Source: an uncultured Bacteroidales bacterium
GTDB lineage: Bacteria > Bacteroidota > Bacteroidia > Bacteroidales > WCHB1-69
Assembly (NCBI GenBank): GCA_905233625.1
Contig: CAJOFJ010000017.1
Span: forward strand, 1-38,309
Length of the DNA: 38,309 nt
Direction of reading: 5' to 3'
The position numbers and the translations under genes were made by a program. This document shows positions 8,174 to 16,631 of this stretch, piece after piece (position 1 is the first letter of the stretch; each line of letters opens with the position of its first letter). The notes beneath the pieces were generated by a model. The model had not been told where the DNA came from, made no database searches, and was given only the letters and a program-made list of their open reading frames with translations.

Positions 8174-9199
8174 TTATTTTGAAAAAACAATATATACTGG
8201 GAAATGGTCGCTATAACCGCCCTGATAAGCTCCTCCGGCAAAAGTTCTGAGCGGATAACCTGTGTAGGATCCTGTCTGAGTCAACATGAAATTTCTACGA
8301 AACACCTTGGTAGTCACATATTTATAGCTATTATTCCTTACAGGATTAATCAAGTTATACGAAATTATCATTTGGTCGATAACATCCCAATTGTCTCTGT
8401 ATGCGTATGTTCCTATACCATCCTGATACATTTTCCACATCGGGTTGAAAAGATCCCCTTTCTGAACATCCTTGATTTTCACTTGAGGACGCAGGTACTC
8501 CTTCACGCTCTTGGCGGTAGGATTGTCATTGAAGTCGCCCATGAAAATAATATTGGCATTGATATTGGCGGCAAAAAGCGAGTCAGCAATGCGACGAGCA
8601 GCTTCCGCTGCGGCAATACGCTTGGGCATACTGCGTTTTTCCCCGCCGATTTTGGAAGGCCAGTGCATGACGATGCAATGTATGGTGTCGGTTTTGTCAA
8701 CCACACCACTCATCAGGAAAAGATCACGCGTACGAAAACTTGTATCATCTGTAATTACAGGAAACGCTTTTGTATCAAGTAATTGAAAGCGTTCCTTACT
8801 ATACAGGAATGCCACATCCACACCACGACGGTCTGGAGAGTCGTGATGAGCGACTGCCAGATTCAATGGTTTGAGATTATCCGTAGCCACCAAATCCTCC
8901 AACACTTTGCGGTTCTCGATCTCAGAAACGCCGATCACCACTACCCCACCGTTTTCTTTACCAATCAGGCAAATTACGGAAGACATATTCTTGAGTTTAT
9001 TTTGGTATCTTTCCGGAGTCCATTGATTTGCTCCATCCGGCAAAAATTCAGCATCGTTGGTGAGCGGATCATCTTCTGTGTCAAAAAGATTCTCCAAGTT
9101 GTAGAAGGCAATGACAGCCTCTTTTTTTTCGCTTTGAGCGAATACAAACATGCCAGCGAACATTAAAATGGCAATCAGTGTAGGGATTTTATGTCTCAT
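8174..9199 (-). CDS. Exported endonuclease/exonuclease/phosphatase (EEP) family protein
   Basis: 341 residues from the ATG at 9199; an ATG at 9211 is the alternative. A TTG at 9226 would sit inside the -7 box and is rejected. Signal peptide of ~21 residues ending FVFAQS. EEP core motifs appear in order: FYNLENLFD (metal Asn), SEIEN (metal Glu), DRRGVDVAFLY, CIVMHWPSK (active-site His), MGDFNDNP (catalytic Asp/Asn) and GGYSDHFPV (SDH). All catalytic residues are present. Family members hydrolyse phosphodiesters or phosphomonoesters in DNA, RNA, phosphoinositides or sphingolipids. The gene diverges from a TonB-receptor/DUF5689 operon across about 110 bp, suggesting an extracytoplasmic hydrolase that feeds uptake (inference). 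Confidence 0.9.
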   Translation of the reverse strand: MRHKIPTLIAILMFAGMFVFAQSEKKEAVIAFYNLENLFDTEDDPLTNDAEFLPDGANQWTPERYQNKLKNMSSVICLIGKENGGVVVIGVSEIENRKVLEDLVATDNLKPLNLAVAHHDSPDRRGVDVAFLYSKERFQLLDTKAFPVITDDTSFRTRDLFLMSGVVDKTDTIHCIVMHWPSKIGGEKRSMPKRIAAAEAARRIADSLFAANINANIIFMGDFNDNPTAKSVKEYLRPQVKIKDVQKGDLFNPMWKMYQDGIGTYAYRDNWDVIDQMIISYNLINPVRNNSYKYVTTKVFRRNFMLTQTGSYTGYPLRTFAGGAYQGGYSDHFPVYIVFSK

Positions 9200-9223
9200 A
9201 ATTTTTACCATATATTTAAAATG

Positions 9224-9231
9224 CAAAGATA
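9224..9231 (-). promoter_or_regulatory. -7 box TATCTTTG for the EEP gene
   Basis: TAnnTTTG on the minus strand, 25 bases before the ATG at 9199, in the divergent intergenic region shared with the TonB-receptor gene. No clear -33 box. Confidence 0.5.
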
Positions 9232-9288
9232 CATTATTTTTTCATTGAAAAACTAAAATTATTTCGCTCGTATCAAATAGTTTTTTTA

Positions 9289-9296
9289 TATTTTTG
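9289..9296 (+). promoter_or_regulatory. -7 box TATTTTTG for the TonB-receptor operon
   Basis: Fits TAnnTTTG and ends 13 bases before ATG 9310 (31 before ATG 9328). Together with 9224-9231 it forms a divergent promoter pair. Confidence 0.5.
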
Positions 9297-9309
9297 TTTT
9301 TTTATTTTG

Positions 9310-11862
9310 ATGACTAAAACAAGGTCTATGAAAAAACATCTATTCTTTATTGCCCTGTTTCTAACATCTTGTATGATAGTGTTTTCACAAGAGTCTGGAA
9401 CGAAAAAGCAAAAAAAACATCGCGAAAAACAGGATACTGTAATTGCAACGGATGACAATTCCTTTGCAGAATCATACGATCTGCCAGATGACGGTCTGGA
9501 TGATGCGGGAAGTGACAACTACGTTCCAGGACTGCTGCACTCATCAAGAGATGTTTACGACAACAACACGTCATTTAATTTCAGCATTGCTTATTTCAAG
9601 GCAAGAGGATATGACAATCGTTTCCAGAATCTGTGTATCAACAATTTCCAGTTCAACAGTCTGGTTACGGGCCGTGCCACTTATTCACAATGGGGTGGAT
9701 TGAACCATGTGATGCGTTATCCTGAAATCGTTACCGGAATGAATGCTTGTACATTCAACTTCGGTAATATCGGTGGCGCCAATAATTACTCAACCCGGGC
9801 ATCCTCGTATCGCAAGCAGATACGCGTAACCTATTCACTGAACAACAGAAACTACACCAACCGACTCATGTTCACCTACGCTACAGGTGTGTTGAAAAAC
9901 GGCTGGTCAGTAGCGGCCAGTTTGTCAACCCGTTTCGGTAGCGGATTAAATTATGTGGATGGAGTGACCTACAACGGATTCAGCTACTTCCTGTCGGTGG
10001 AGAAAAAATTCAACACGGCTCATGCTCTGAACTTGACAGCTTTTGGGGCTCCCACTGTTCGCGGAATGCAGGCCTCCTCTGTGCAGGAAGCTTATGATAT
10101 TACGGGAAGTCATTACTATAATCCCAACTGGGGCTGGTATCAGGGCAAAAAACGCAATTCGCGTGTAAGAACCGTGCACGAACCGGTAATCATGCTTACC
10201 CACTATTACACTCCTGATTCCAAATTGAAAATGACCACTACGCTGGCAGCCTCTTTCGGACGCAACAGCAGCACCGCACTCAATTGGTACGATGCCAAGG
10301 ACCCAAGGCCCGACTACTACAGATATCTACCTAGTTATCAGATAGAAAACGGCGACACAGCTTCCACTTATTACGATGTGCTGAATGCATGGCAAAACGA
10401 CGCCAATGTACGCCAAATCAATTGGGACAAAATGTACGAGATAAACCAGCTGGCAGCCATTCAAGGCAAACGTGCCCAGTACATGCTTGAGAACCGTGTT
10501 TACGACCACGTTTTGGTGGGAGGTGTTACCAATGCCTTGTACACTATTAACGAACATGTGAAATTGGTCTATGGTGTTGAATTGCGAGGTATTAAACAAC
10601 GTAACTACAAGACCATCAACGATTTGTTAGGCGGCTCATACTGGCTGGATGTGGACAAGTATTCCGAAGGCGATTTTCCGGATGATGCCAATGTGCAGTA
10701 TAATGATTTGGACAATAAAGACAAGGAATTGCATGTGGGCGATGTTTTCGGTTATGACTACGACTATCATATTATGATAGAGAAGGCATGGGCTCAGTTC
10801 CTGTTCACCTATAACAAGGTGGATTTCAACTTGGGAGCATTTATCGGCGGAACCGAATTCTGTCGTGTAGGCCACATGAAAAATGGTCGATTCCAGGATG
10901 ACTCAAAAGGCCGGTCTAAAGTCCTGTCCTTCTTTGAATATGCTTTCAAAGGTGGTTTGACATACAAAATCAATGGACGCAACTACCTTGTTCTGAATGG
11001 CGTGTATCAAGCCGACGCTCCAGGTGCGCTCAACTCTTTTGTCGCTCCCCGTATCAGAAACAAAGCTGTGGATAATCTCACCACCGAAAAAATCGGTTCT
11101 GTTGACTTGTCCTATATCATGAAATATCCCATCATTACCATGCGCTTGACTGCTTATTTTGCCCAACTGAATGACATGACCAAACTGATAAGTTTCTACC
11201 ACGACGGCATGCAATGTATGGTCAACTATTCGATGACAGGCATTGATCAACGCCACTTTGGTGTGGAATTGGGCGCCGAAATCAAATTGGGCAGCATGTT
11301 TACATTGATATTAGCCGGAAACTATGGCGACTATCGCTATTCTGACCGTGCCAACGTAACCATCAACGCTGAAAACGGCACTGACTTTGAAGGAGATATC
11401 AACCGTACGGTGTATTGGAAGAACTATCATGTGGCCGGTTCACCACAGGCCGCAGCTACCATTGGCCTTAAATTCAATCACAAGTACTGGTGGGTAAATA
11501 TCAATCTCAATTATTTCGACAAGATTTATTGCGACTTGAATCCTGAAAGAAGAACTTCATACGCCAGAGGAAGCCTTTCTGCAGATGATCCCGCCTTTAT
11601 CGCTATGGCCAGCCAAACCCGTATGAAAGGTCAATTCACCTTGGACGCTTCCATCAGCAAATCATGGAGAATCAAACAGCGTTATAACCTTGGTTTCAAT
11701 ATCGGTGTGACCAATATCACGAATAACAAAAACCTGGTTACCACCGCATGGGAGCAGTCTCGTTATGATTATACCGAATATAACCCCGACAAATTCCCCA
11801 ACAAGTATTATTACGCATTCGGTACTACATTCTTTGCCAGTCTTAACTTCCAGTTCAACTAG
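9310..11862 (+). CDS. TonB-dependent receptor-like outer-membrane beta-barrel protein
   Basis: 850 residues from ATG 9310; ATG 9328 is equally credible and begins directly at the signal peptide MKKHLFFIALFLTSC. After a charged Lys/Asp linker (~25-60) comes a plug-like region (~65-170, VPGLLHSSRDVY, FKARGYDNRFQNLCINN). The rest is a long series of alternating aromatic beta strands, ending in the C-terminal aromatic FFASLNFQFN expected of an outer-membrane barrel. No N-terminal carboxypeptidase-like domain and no signalling extension. The substrate is not readable. It is followed 43 bases later by two paralogous DUF5689 lipoproteins, which may act as surface binding partners as SusD does for SusC, and diverges from an EEP hydrolase. 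Confidence 0.85.
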   Translation: MTKTRSMKKHLFFIALFLTSCMIVFSQESGTKKQKKHREKQDTVIATDDNSFAESYDLPDDGLDDAGSDNYVPGLLHSSRDVYDNNTSFNFSIAYFKARGYDNRFQNLCINNFQFNSLVTGRATYSQWGGLNHVMRYPEIVTGMNACTFNFGNIGGANNYSTRASSYRKQIRVTYSLNNRNYTNRLMFTYATGVLKNGWSVAASLSTRFGSGLNYVDGVTYNGFSYFLSVEKKFNTAHALNLTAFGAPTVRGMQASSVQEAYDITGSHYYNPNWGWYQGKKRNSRVRTVHEPVIMLTHYYTPDSKLKMTTTLAASFGRNSSTALNWYDAKDPRPDYYRYLPSYQIENGDTASTYYDVLNAWQNDANVRQINWDKMYEINQLAAIQGKRAQYMLENRVYDHVLVGGVTNALYTINEHVKLVYGVELRGIKQRNYKTINDLLGGSYWLDVDKYSEGDFPDDANVQYNDLDNKDKELHVGDVFGYDYDYHIMIEKAWAQFLFTYNKVDFNLGAFIGGTEFCRVGHMKNGRFQDDSKGRSKVLSFFEYAFKGGLTYKINGRNYLVLNGVYQADAPGALNSFVAPRIRNKAVDNLTTEKIGSVDLSYIMKYPIITMRLTAYFAQLNDMTKLISFYHDGMQCMVNYSMTGIDQRHFGVELGAEIKLGSMFTLILAGNYGDYRYSDRANVTINAENGTDFEGDINRTVYWKNYHVAGSPQAAATIGLKFNHKYWWVNINLNYFDKIYCDLNPERRTSYARGSLSADDPAFIAMASQTRMKGQFTLDASISKSWRIKQRYNLGFNIGVTNITNNKNLVTTAWEQSRYDYTEYNPDKFPNKYYYAFGTTFFASLNFQFN

Positions 11863-11905
11863 TTCTTGATTTTAATTCATTCAATTAGCAAAAACAAACA
11901 ATAAC

Positions 11906-13168
11906 ATGAACAGAATAAATAAATCTAATGTAGTTATACTGATGGCAGCGGTCCTGTTTTTGTTCGCCTCCTGTCGTCGCGAATTGGATGTGGCGCCTGT
12001 TGCTGTCTATGATGGACAGGCAACCCATACCATCGCCCAATTGTTGACCTACCATGTGCCCGGATCAATAGACTCCTACGATACGCTTCCGCATGACATG
12101 GTGATTCAGGGAACGGTTATCTCCAGCGACCAAGAAGGCAATTGCTACAAATATATCACCATTGACGACGGCACTGCCGGTATACAAGTGAAAATCAATA
12201 GCAATCCGCTGTATAACAATTTCCCATTGGGACAACATGTTTATATAAAATGTGATGGTCTGGTATTGGGAGATTACCGCAAACTTCTTCAGTTAGGTTG
12301 GTGGGAGAACGATGGCATGCAAGGTATCAGCTCAAACAAATTATACAAGTATATTTTCAAAGATGGCCTTCCTGGCCCCAATCCCGAGCCCTCTATTGAG
12401 CTGACATCTGCCAACCAACTCCAAGATAATATGTATAGCAGACTGGTCCGTCTGAAAAATGTCCGTTTCGAAGACCCCGGGCAGTTATTTGCCTCTGGCA
12501 CCTCTTCTGATCAGCAGTCCAGAATCATCAAGTTTGAGGATGGCACAAGCATCATACTATACACAAGCTACTACGCTAATTTTGCCAGTCAGGCTACGCC
12601 CAGAGGAAAATTTGACATGGTTGCCCTTCTCGGACGTAATAATGCGAAGAATCAAGTTGTAATCCGTTCCTTGAAAGATATCGGAATTGCTGTCAGTGAA
12701 GACATCTTATGTAGTATGGATATTCATTCCAATCCGTTAGAAAACGGATGGATCACACAAGCCATTGAGGGTAACCCCTGGACCTATATTCCTGGCAATG
12801 CAGTGCGAGTTGTCAGTGGTGCAGGCAATACTGACAGCTGGTTGGTTACACCTGCCATAAATACCTCCGCTTATAACAATTTGACCATATCTTTCACCCA
12901 TGGATTAATTGGCACAGCTAACTGTCAGGTTTGTTATTCCACCGACTATACAGGCGGAGATGTAGCAAACGCCAATTGGATTCCTTTGGATGGCATCTCT
13001 TACAATACAGTTCAGTTAGTTTCTACTGTAACAATTCCAGCTAATGCATTAAATTCCAGTAATTTAAGAATAGGTTTCAGATACCGGGATATGGCTGGCT
13101 CCCAAGGAAAGGCCAATTCACAATGGATTATTAGTTCTTTTGAAGCGGTATCAATTGTCGAACGATAA
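11906..13168 (+). CDS. DUF5689-family lipoprotein (first copy)
   Basis: 420 residues, lipoprotein signal with Cys23 in FASCRRE. Residues ~40-270 match the DUF5689 arrangement seen in Bacteroidota: VIQGTVISSDQEGNCYKYI, GIQVKINSNPLYN, GQHVYIKCDGLVLGDY. This strand pattern suggests an OB-like nucleic-acid- or ligand-binding fold (inference). Residues ~275-420 look like a jelly-roll carbohydrate-binding or choice-of-anchor module (NGWITQAIEGNPWTY, DSWLVTPAINTS, CQVCYSTDYTGGD). It is a clear paralogue of the next gene, sharing [20 protein letters not shown] and [18 protein letters not shown]. Eight bases separate the two genes. Probably a surface-exposed outer-membrane lipoprotein partner of the TonB receptor. 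Biochemical function unknown. Confidence 0.82.
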   Translation: MNRINKSNVVILMAAVLFLFASCRRELDVAPVAVYDGQATHTIAQLLTYHVPGSIDSYDTLPHDMVIQGTVISSDQEGNCYKYITIDDGTAGIQVKINSNPLYNNFPLGQHVYIKCDGLVLGDYRKLLQLGWWENDGMQGISSNKLYKYIFKDGLPGPNPEPSIELTSANQLQDNMYSRLVRLKNVRFEDPGQLFASGTSSDQQSRIIKFEDGTSIILYTSYYANFASQATPRGKFDMVALLGRNNAKNQVVIRSLKDIGIAVSEDILCSMDIHSNPLENGWITQAIEGNPWTYIPGNAVRVVSGAGNTDSWLVTPAINTSAYNNLTISFTHGLIGTANCQVCYSTDYTGGDVANANWIPLDGISYNTVQLVSTVTIPANALNSSNLRIGFRYRDMAGSQGKANSQWIISSFEAVSIVER

Positions 13169-13176
13169 AATCTTTT

Positions 13177-14481
13177 ATGACTATGAAAAAAATATATAGT
13201 ATCACCATTTTAATGCTTGCCTTGTTACTTGCTTTTGTTTCTTGTAAAAAATGGGAGGCCCCTGAATTCCAAACTCCAGTTTATACCGGCAAAAAAGCCA
13301 ATAAAACTATTGCGGATATCAAGGAGCGACATACCTCACTGAACGCAGATATAGTAGATTCTATTTGTGATTACAGTGGACAACGATTCATTGTCAAGGC
13401 TGTTGTAGTTAGCTCTGATGAAGGAGGAAATTGCTACAAATATCTTACGGTTCAGGACAAAACCGGTGGCATCGAAATTCCCATTGAACAGAATAGCCTC
13501 TTTAACGAATATCCTGTGGGACAGATTGTTTACATCAACTGCGATGGTTTGGTGGTGGGCGATTATCACAATAAATACCAAATTGGATGGATATACCAGA
13601 ACAGTATCGGACGTATCAATTACCTGATGTTGAAAAATTATCTCACCAAAGATGGTCTTCCGAGCTTGGACAATATTATTGAACTGTCACCTTGTGGCGG
13701 AATTTGTGAGCTTTATTCCGATGCAGACATTACCGATGAGAAGTTCAACTGCCTGTGTACCATTAAGAAAGCTCGTTTTGTTTCCTCTTGTCATGGTTTA
13801 CAGCTTTCCACCGACGATGTCATCTGCAATCGTCAATTGGAGAATTTTACCATTAGTGTCAGAACTTCAAACTACGCCAAATTCAGAAATATCATTATTG
13901 ACGCCACCAAAGAATACGACCTGACCGGTATTTTGTCCGTATACTCAAACAAATACCAGTTTACGCTGCGTACAGCAGAAGACATAAAGGAATCGGAACA
14001 TATTCCACAGGAGGTAGAAGTATTAGTAAACAAAGTGGCTGTTGACGCCAATTCACTAACTTCCGGTGGCTGGATTCAAAACACTGCTGACGCATGGAAA
14101 TATGGTGACCACTTTTTGTATCATCCGGGTGTTGATGAAGGAAACACTTGTGACGACTGGCTCATCTCTCCGGAAATCAACATCAACGATGCCAACTGCT
14201 TCCTGAAAATCGAGCATCGTCTCAATATTACCGATCCCTTGTTCCATCAGGTTTATTACTCCACCAGCTATCAAGGAGGAGAAATTGACATGAATGAATG
14301 GTATGTGTATAATCTTACCAATTTCCCACCTAATAACTTTGAAAACAGTAATGCATTGACGCCTGTACCGCAAGGCACTTTCAGAATCGGCATCCGATAC
14401 AATAAGAATGTTGTTACATCGTCGGCATCTCATCGATGGGACATAAAAGCGCTTAATTTTTATAAAACAGAATGGAGATAA
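13177..14481 (+). CDS. DUF5689-family lipoprotein (second copy)
   Basis: 434 residues (ATG 13177; ATG 13183 is possible). Lipoprotein signal with Cys23 in FVSCKKW. Same two-part plan as the preceding gene: an N-terminal DUF5689 region ([39 protein letters not shown]) and a C-terminal jelly-roll-like module ([40 protein letters not shown]). The copies have diverged well beyond recent duplication, so they may bind different ligands or form a heteromer. Its last 10 bases overlap the start of ribBA, so translation of the two is coupled. Function unknown. Confidence 0.82.
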   Translation: MTMKKIYSITILMLALLLAFVSCKKWEAPEFQTPVYTGKKANKTIADIKERHTSLNADIVDSICDYSGQRFIVKAVVVSSDEGGNCYKYLTVQDKTGGIEIPIEQNSLFNEYPVGQIVYINCDGLVVGDYHNKYQIGWIYQNSIGRINYLMLKNYLTKDGLPSLDNIIELSPCGGICELYSDADITDEKFNCLCTIKKARFVSSCHGLQLSTDDVICNRQLENFTISVRTSNYAKFRNIIIDATKEYDLTGILSVYSNKYQFTLRTAEDIKESEHIPQEVEVLVNKVAVDANSLTSGGWIQNTADAWKYGDHFLYHPGVDEGNTCDDWLISPEININDANCFLKIEHRLNITDPLFHQVYYSTSYQGGEIDMNEWYVYNLTNFPPNNFENSNALTPVPQGTFRIGIRYNKNVVTSSASHRWDIKALNFYKTEWR

Positions 14482-15686
14482 AACTGAATACGATAGAAGA
14501 AGCAATTGAGGATTTCAAACAAGGAAAATTCCTCATTGTAGTGGATGATGAAGATCGCGAAAACGAGGGTGATTTCATCATTGCAGCGGAACATATTACC
14601 CCCGAGAAAGTCAATTTCATGCTCAGCTATGGACGCGGTGTATTATGCGCTCCAATGTCAGAGGAAAAGTGCAAGAAGCTGAATCTTGAAATGCAAGTGG
14701 ATAATGCTTTCAATACTTCCCTGCATGGCACCCCGTTCACGGTAACGGTAGATTTACTGGGACAGGGCTGTACCACGGGGGTATCCATGCATGACAGAGC
14801 ATTCACAATCAAGGCTTTGGCCGATCCGAACTCGAAACCAGAGCATTTCGGGCGACCAGGACATGTCAATCCTTTGCGTGCCCGTGATGGCGGGGTGCTG
14901 GTTCGTGCCGGCCATACCGAAGCCACCGTTGATTTAACACGTCTTGCAGGCTTACAACCTGTAGGAGCCCTTATCGAGATTATCAATCCCGACGGCACTA
15001 TGGCTCGTCTTCCCCAACTGATGGAAGTGGCGGCCAAACACGATATCAAAATCATCACCATTCAGGATTTGATTGCCTATCGTATTAAAAACGAAAAACT
15101 TATCCGTAAGGAGCAAGAAGTGAATCTACCCACCCAGTGGGGCAACTTCAGACTGATAGCCTATACCCAACTCAATAACAACAGCACTCACCTGGTGTTA
15201 AAGAAAGGCGACTGGGAAGAAGGCGAACCGGTATTGGTCAGGGTACACTCATCCTGTGCCACTGGCGACATTTTCGGTTCATGCAAATGCGACTGCGGCG
15301 CACAACTGCATCGCTCTATGGAAATGGTGGAGAAAGAAGGCAAAGGCATGGTGCTGTATATGAGTCAGGAAGGCCGTGGCATCGGCCTGGTCAACAAGCT
15401 GAAAGCCTACCACTTGCAGGAATTAGGCCGCGACACTGTGGAAGCCAATCTCGAATTAGGTTTCAAGGCCGATGAGCGCGACTATGGCATTGGCGCACAG
15501 ATATTGAACGATCAGAAAGCAAAGAAAATACGTCTTATCACCAACAATCCCGCCAAACGGGTTGGCCTGAACGGCTATGGTATCGATATTGTGGAAACAG
15601 TTCCCATCATCATCGAGCCGAACGATATCAATCGGTACTACCTGAAGACCAAGCAAGAGAAGATGGGTCACAAATTAAATCTTTAA
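14472..15686 (+). CDS. ribBA: Bifunctional 3,4-dihydroxy-2-butanone-4-phosphate synthase / GTP cyclohydrolase II
   Basis: 404 residues. Residues ~1-205 are the DHBP synthase domain, making the four-carbon unit of riboflavin from ribulose 5-phosphate: [31 protein letters not shown] and GHTEATVDL are all present. Residues ~206-404 are GTP cyclohydrolase II, which opens GTP. Its zinc ligands are Cys262, Cys273 and Cys275 in [28 protein letters not shown] and the Arg/Tyr-containing [13 protein letters not shown] follow. Both active sites look intact. The start codon lies inside the second DUF5689 gene, so this housekeeping gene is read as the last gene of the TonB-receptor operon. No FMN riboswitch was seen upstream. 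A strong terminator follows. Confidence 0.95.
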   Translation: MEIKLNTIEEAIEDFKQGKFLIVVDDEDRENEGDFIIAAEHITPEKVNFMLSYGRGVLCAPMSEEKCKKLNLEMQVDNAFNTSLHGTPFTVTVDLLGQGCTTGVSMHDRAFTIKALADPNSKPEHFGRPGHVNPLRARDGGVLVRAGHTEATVDLTRLAGLQPVGALIEIINPDGTMARLPQLMEVAAKHDIKIITIQDLIAYRIKNEKLIRKEQEVNLPTQWGNFRLIAYTQLNNNSTHLVLKKGDWEEGEPVLVRVHSSCATGDIFGSCKCDCGAQLHRSMEMVEKEGKGMVLYMSQEGRGIGLVNKLKAYHLQELGRDTVEANLELGFKADERDYGIGAQILNDQKAKKIRLITNNPAKRVGLNGYGIDIVETVPIIIEPNDINRYYLKTKQEKMGHKLNL

Positions 15687-15727
15687 AACAAAAAAAAAGC
15701 GCTTTTTCAAGCGCTTTTTTTTTGTTT
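15686..15727. terminator. Bidirectional terminator after ribBA
   Basis: Perfect 19-bp arms around loop TTTC (15705-15708), with GCGC cores and A9/T9 flanks, between ribBA (+) and the secreted protein gene ending at 15743 (-). Works on both strands. Confidence 0.93.
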
Positions 15728-15742
15728 GATTATCTATTTCAA

Positions 15743-16447
15743 TTATTCTTCGTCTTCATCTTCACTCAAGCCCAGCATCTTCATCATTTCGGGATTGGAA
15801 TGAATATCTTGCGCGTCAGCAGGCATCATAAAATCAACTTGTTTGATTTTTTTGCTTGGAATAACCTCTGTTGCTTCTGTAACTATTGTGATTTCAGTTC
15901 CTTCAACATCCCGTTTCACTTCGGTTCTCAATGGATAGCCAGCCAATCCCGGTGTTTCCGTGAAATTAATGTTTTCGCCAGTATTAAGGGCTGATGAAAT
16001 ATAAACCACGAAGGACTTGCTTTCGTCTGTTTCCATATCAGTCTCTGTGACCACTACTTTTTCGCATTCATAACCGGCAATAGTCATTTTTTCACCGGTT
16101 TTATTGTATTCATATTTGATATTTTTCTGAGCTTCCTGGATTTTCTCTGCTGACATTTCAATATAATATTTACCCATGCCCATAATATCCAAAATGGTTA
16201 CGGCATTTTTAGCATCGCCATTGGTAATGTTAATCACTCCAAAACCCTCCTGACTAACCACTGTTTTAGTATAGTTGCCGAATATCATGATGCTATAATC
16301 ATTTTCACCTTGAGAAGTGATATTCGGATCGTCTGTTCCCTCAATGTGAGTGTGCATTTTGATGGTGCCTGCAAAAGGCTTCTGAGCGGAAACGAGAGCT
16401 ACAAAACCCATCATTACCACTGCCATAATTAAACATACTTTTTTCAT
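15743..16447 (-). CDS. Secreted DUF4412-like protein of unknown function
   Basis: 234 residues with a signal peptide of ~21 residues (cleavage near VSAQK). The mature part is beta-rich: FAGTIKMHTHIEG, SIMIFGNYTKTVV, GMGKYYIEM, MTIAGYECEKVVVTETD. This pattern, in which a protein modification or metal-chelate scaffold is reported as 'AGYxCxK', is typical of the DUF4412/GLPGLI-like secreted families of Bacteroidota. The C-terminus is Met-rich and acidic (EMMKMLGLSEDEDEE). It has its own -7 box and stands between two terminating convergent units. Role unknown, probably periplasmic. The family assignment is by pattern only. Confidence 0.65.
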   Translation of the reverse strand: MKKVCLIMAVVMMGFVALVSAQKPFAGTIKMHTHIEGTDDPNITSQGENDYSIMIFGNYTKTVVSQEGFGVINITNGDAKNAVTILDIMGMGKYYIEMSAEKIQEAQKNIKYEYNKTGEKMTIAGYECEKVVVTETDMETDESKSFVVYISSALNTGENINFTETPGLAGYPLRTEVKRDVEGTEITIVTEATEVIPSKKIKQVDFMMPADAQDIHSNPEMMKMLGLSEDEDEE

Positions 16448-16489
16448 AGTTTTTCTTATTTTAAGTTATACATTTCTCTTTTGAGTGTG

Positions 16490-16497
16490 CAAAAATA
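16490..16497 (-). promoter_or_regulatory. -7 box TATTTTTG for the DUF4412-like gene
   Basis: TAnnTTTG on the minus strand, 42 bases before the ATG at 16447. The -33 is at best a partial match around 16515-16518. Confidence 0.45.
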
Positions 16498-16631
16498 CAA
16501 AAATATTCAATGTGCCAATTAGTTTTGATATATTTTAGAGCACAGGGTTTAAATTTTTAATTCAAATTTCAAAATCCAAAGTTCAAATTGTTGAATCCTG
16601 AATTTTGGGTTCTGAATTCTATGTGTTTATC

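Noticed and set aside
9200-9226. TTG start at 9226 for the EEP gene
   Set aside because: It falls inside the -7 box, so it would not be on the transcript; ATG 9199 gives a clean signal peptide.
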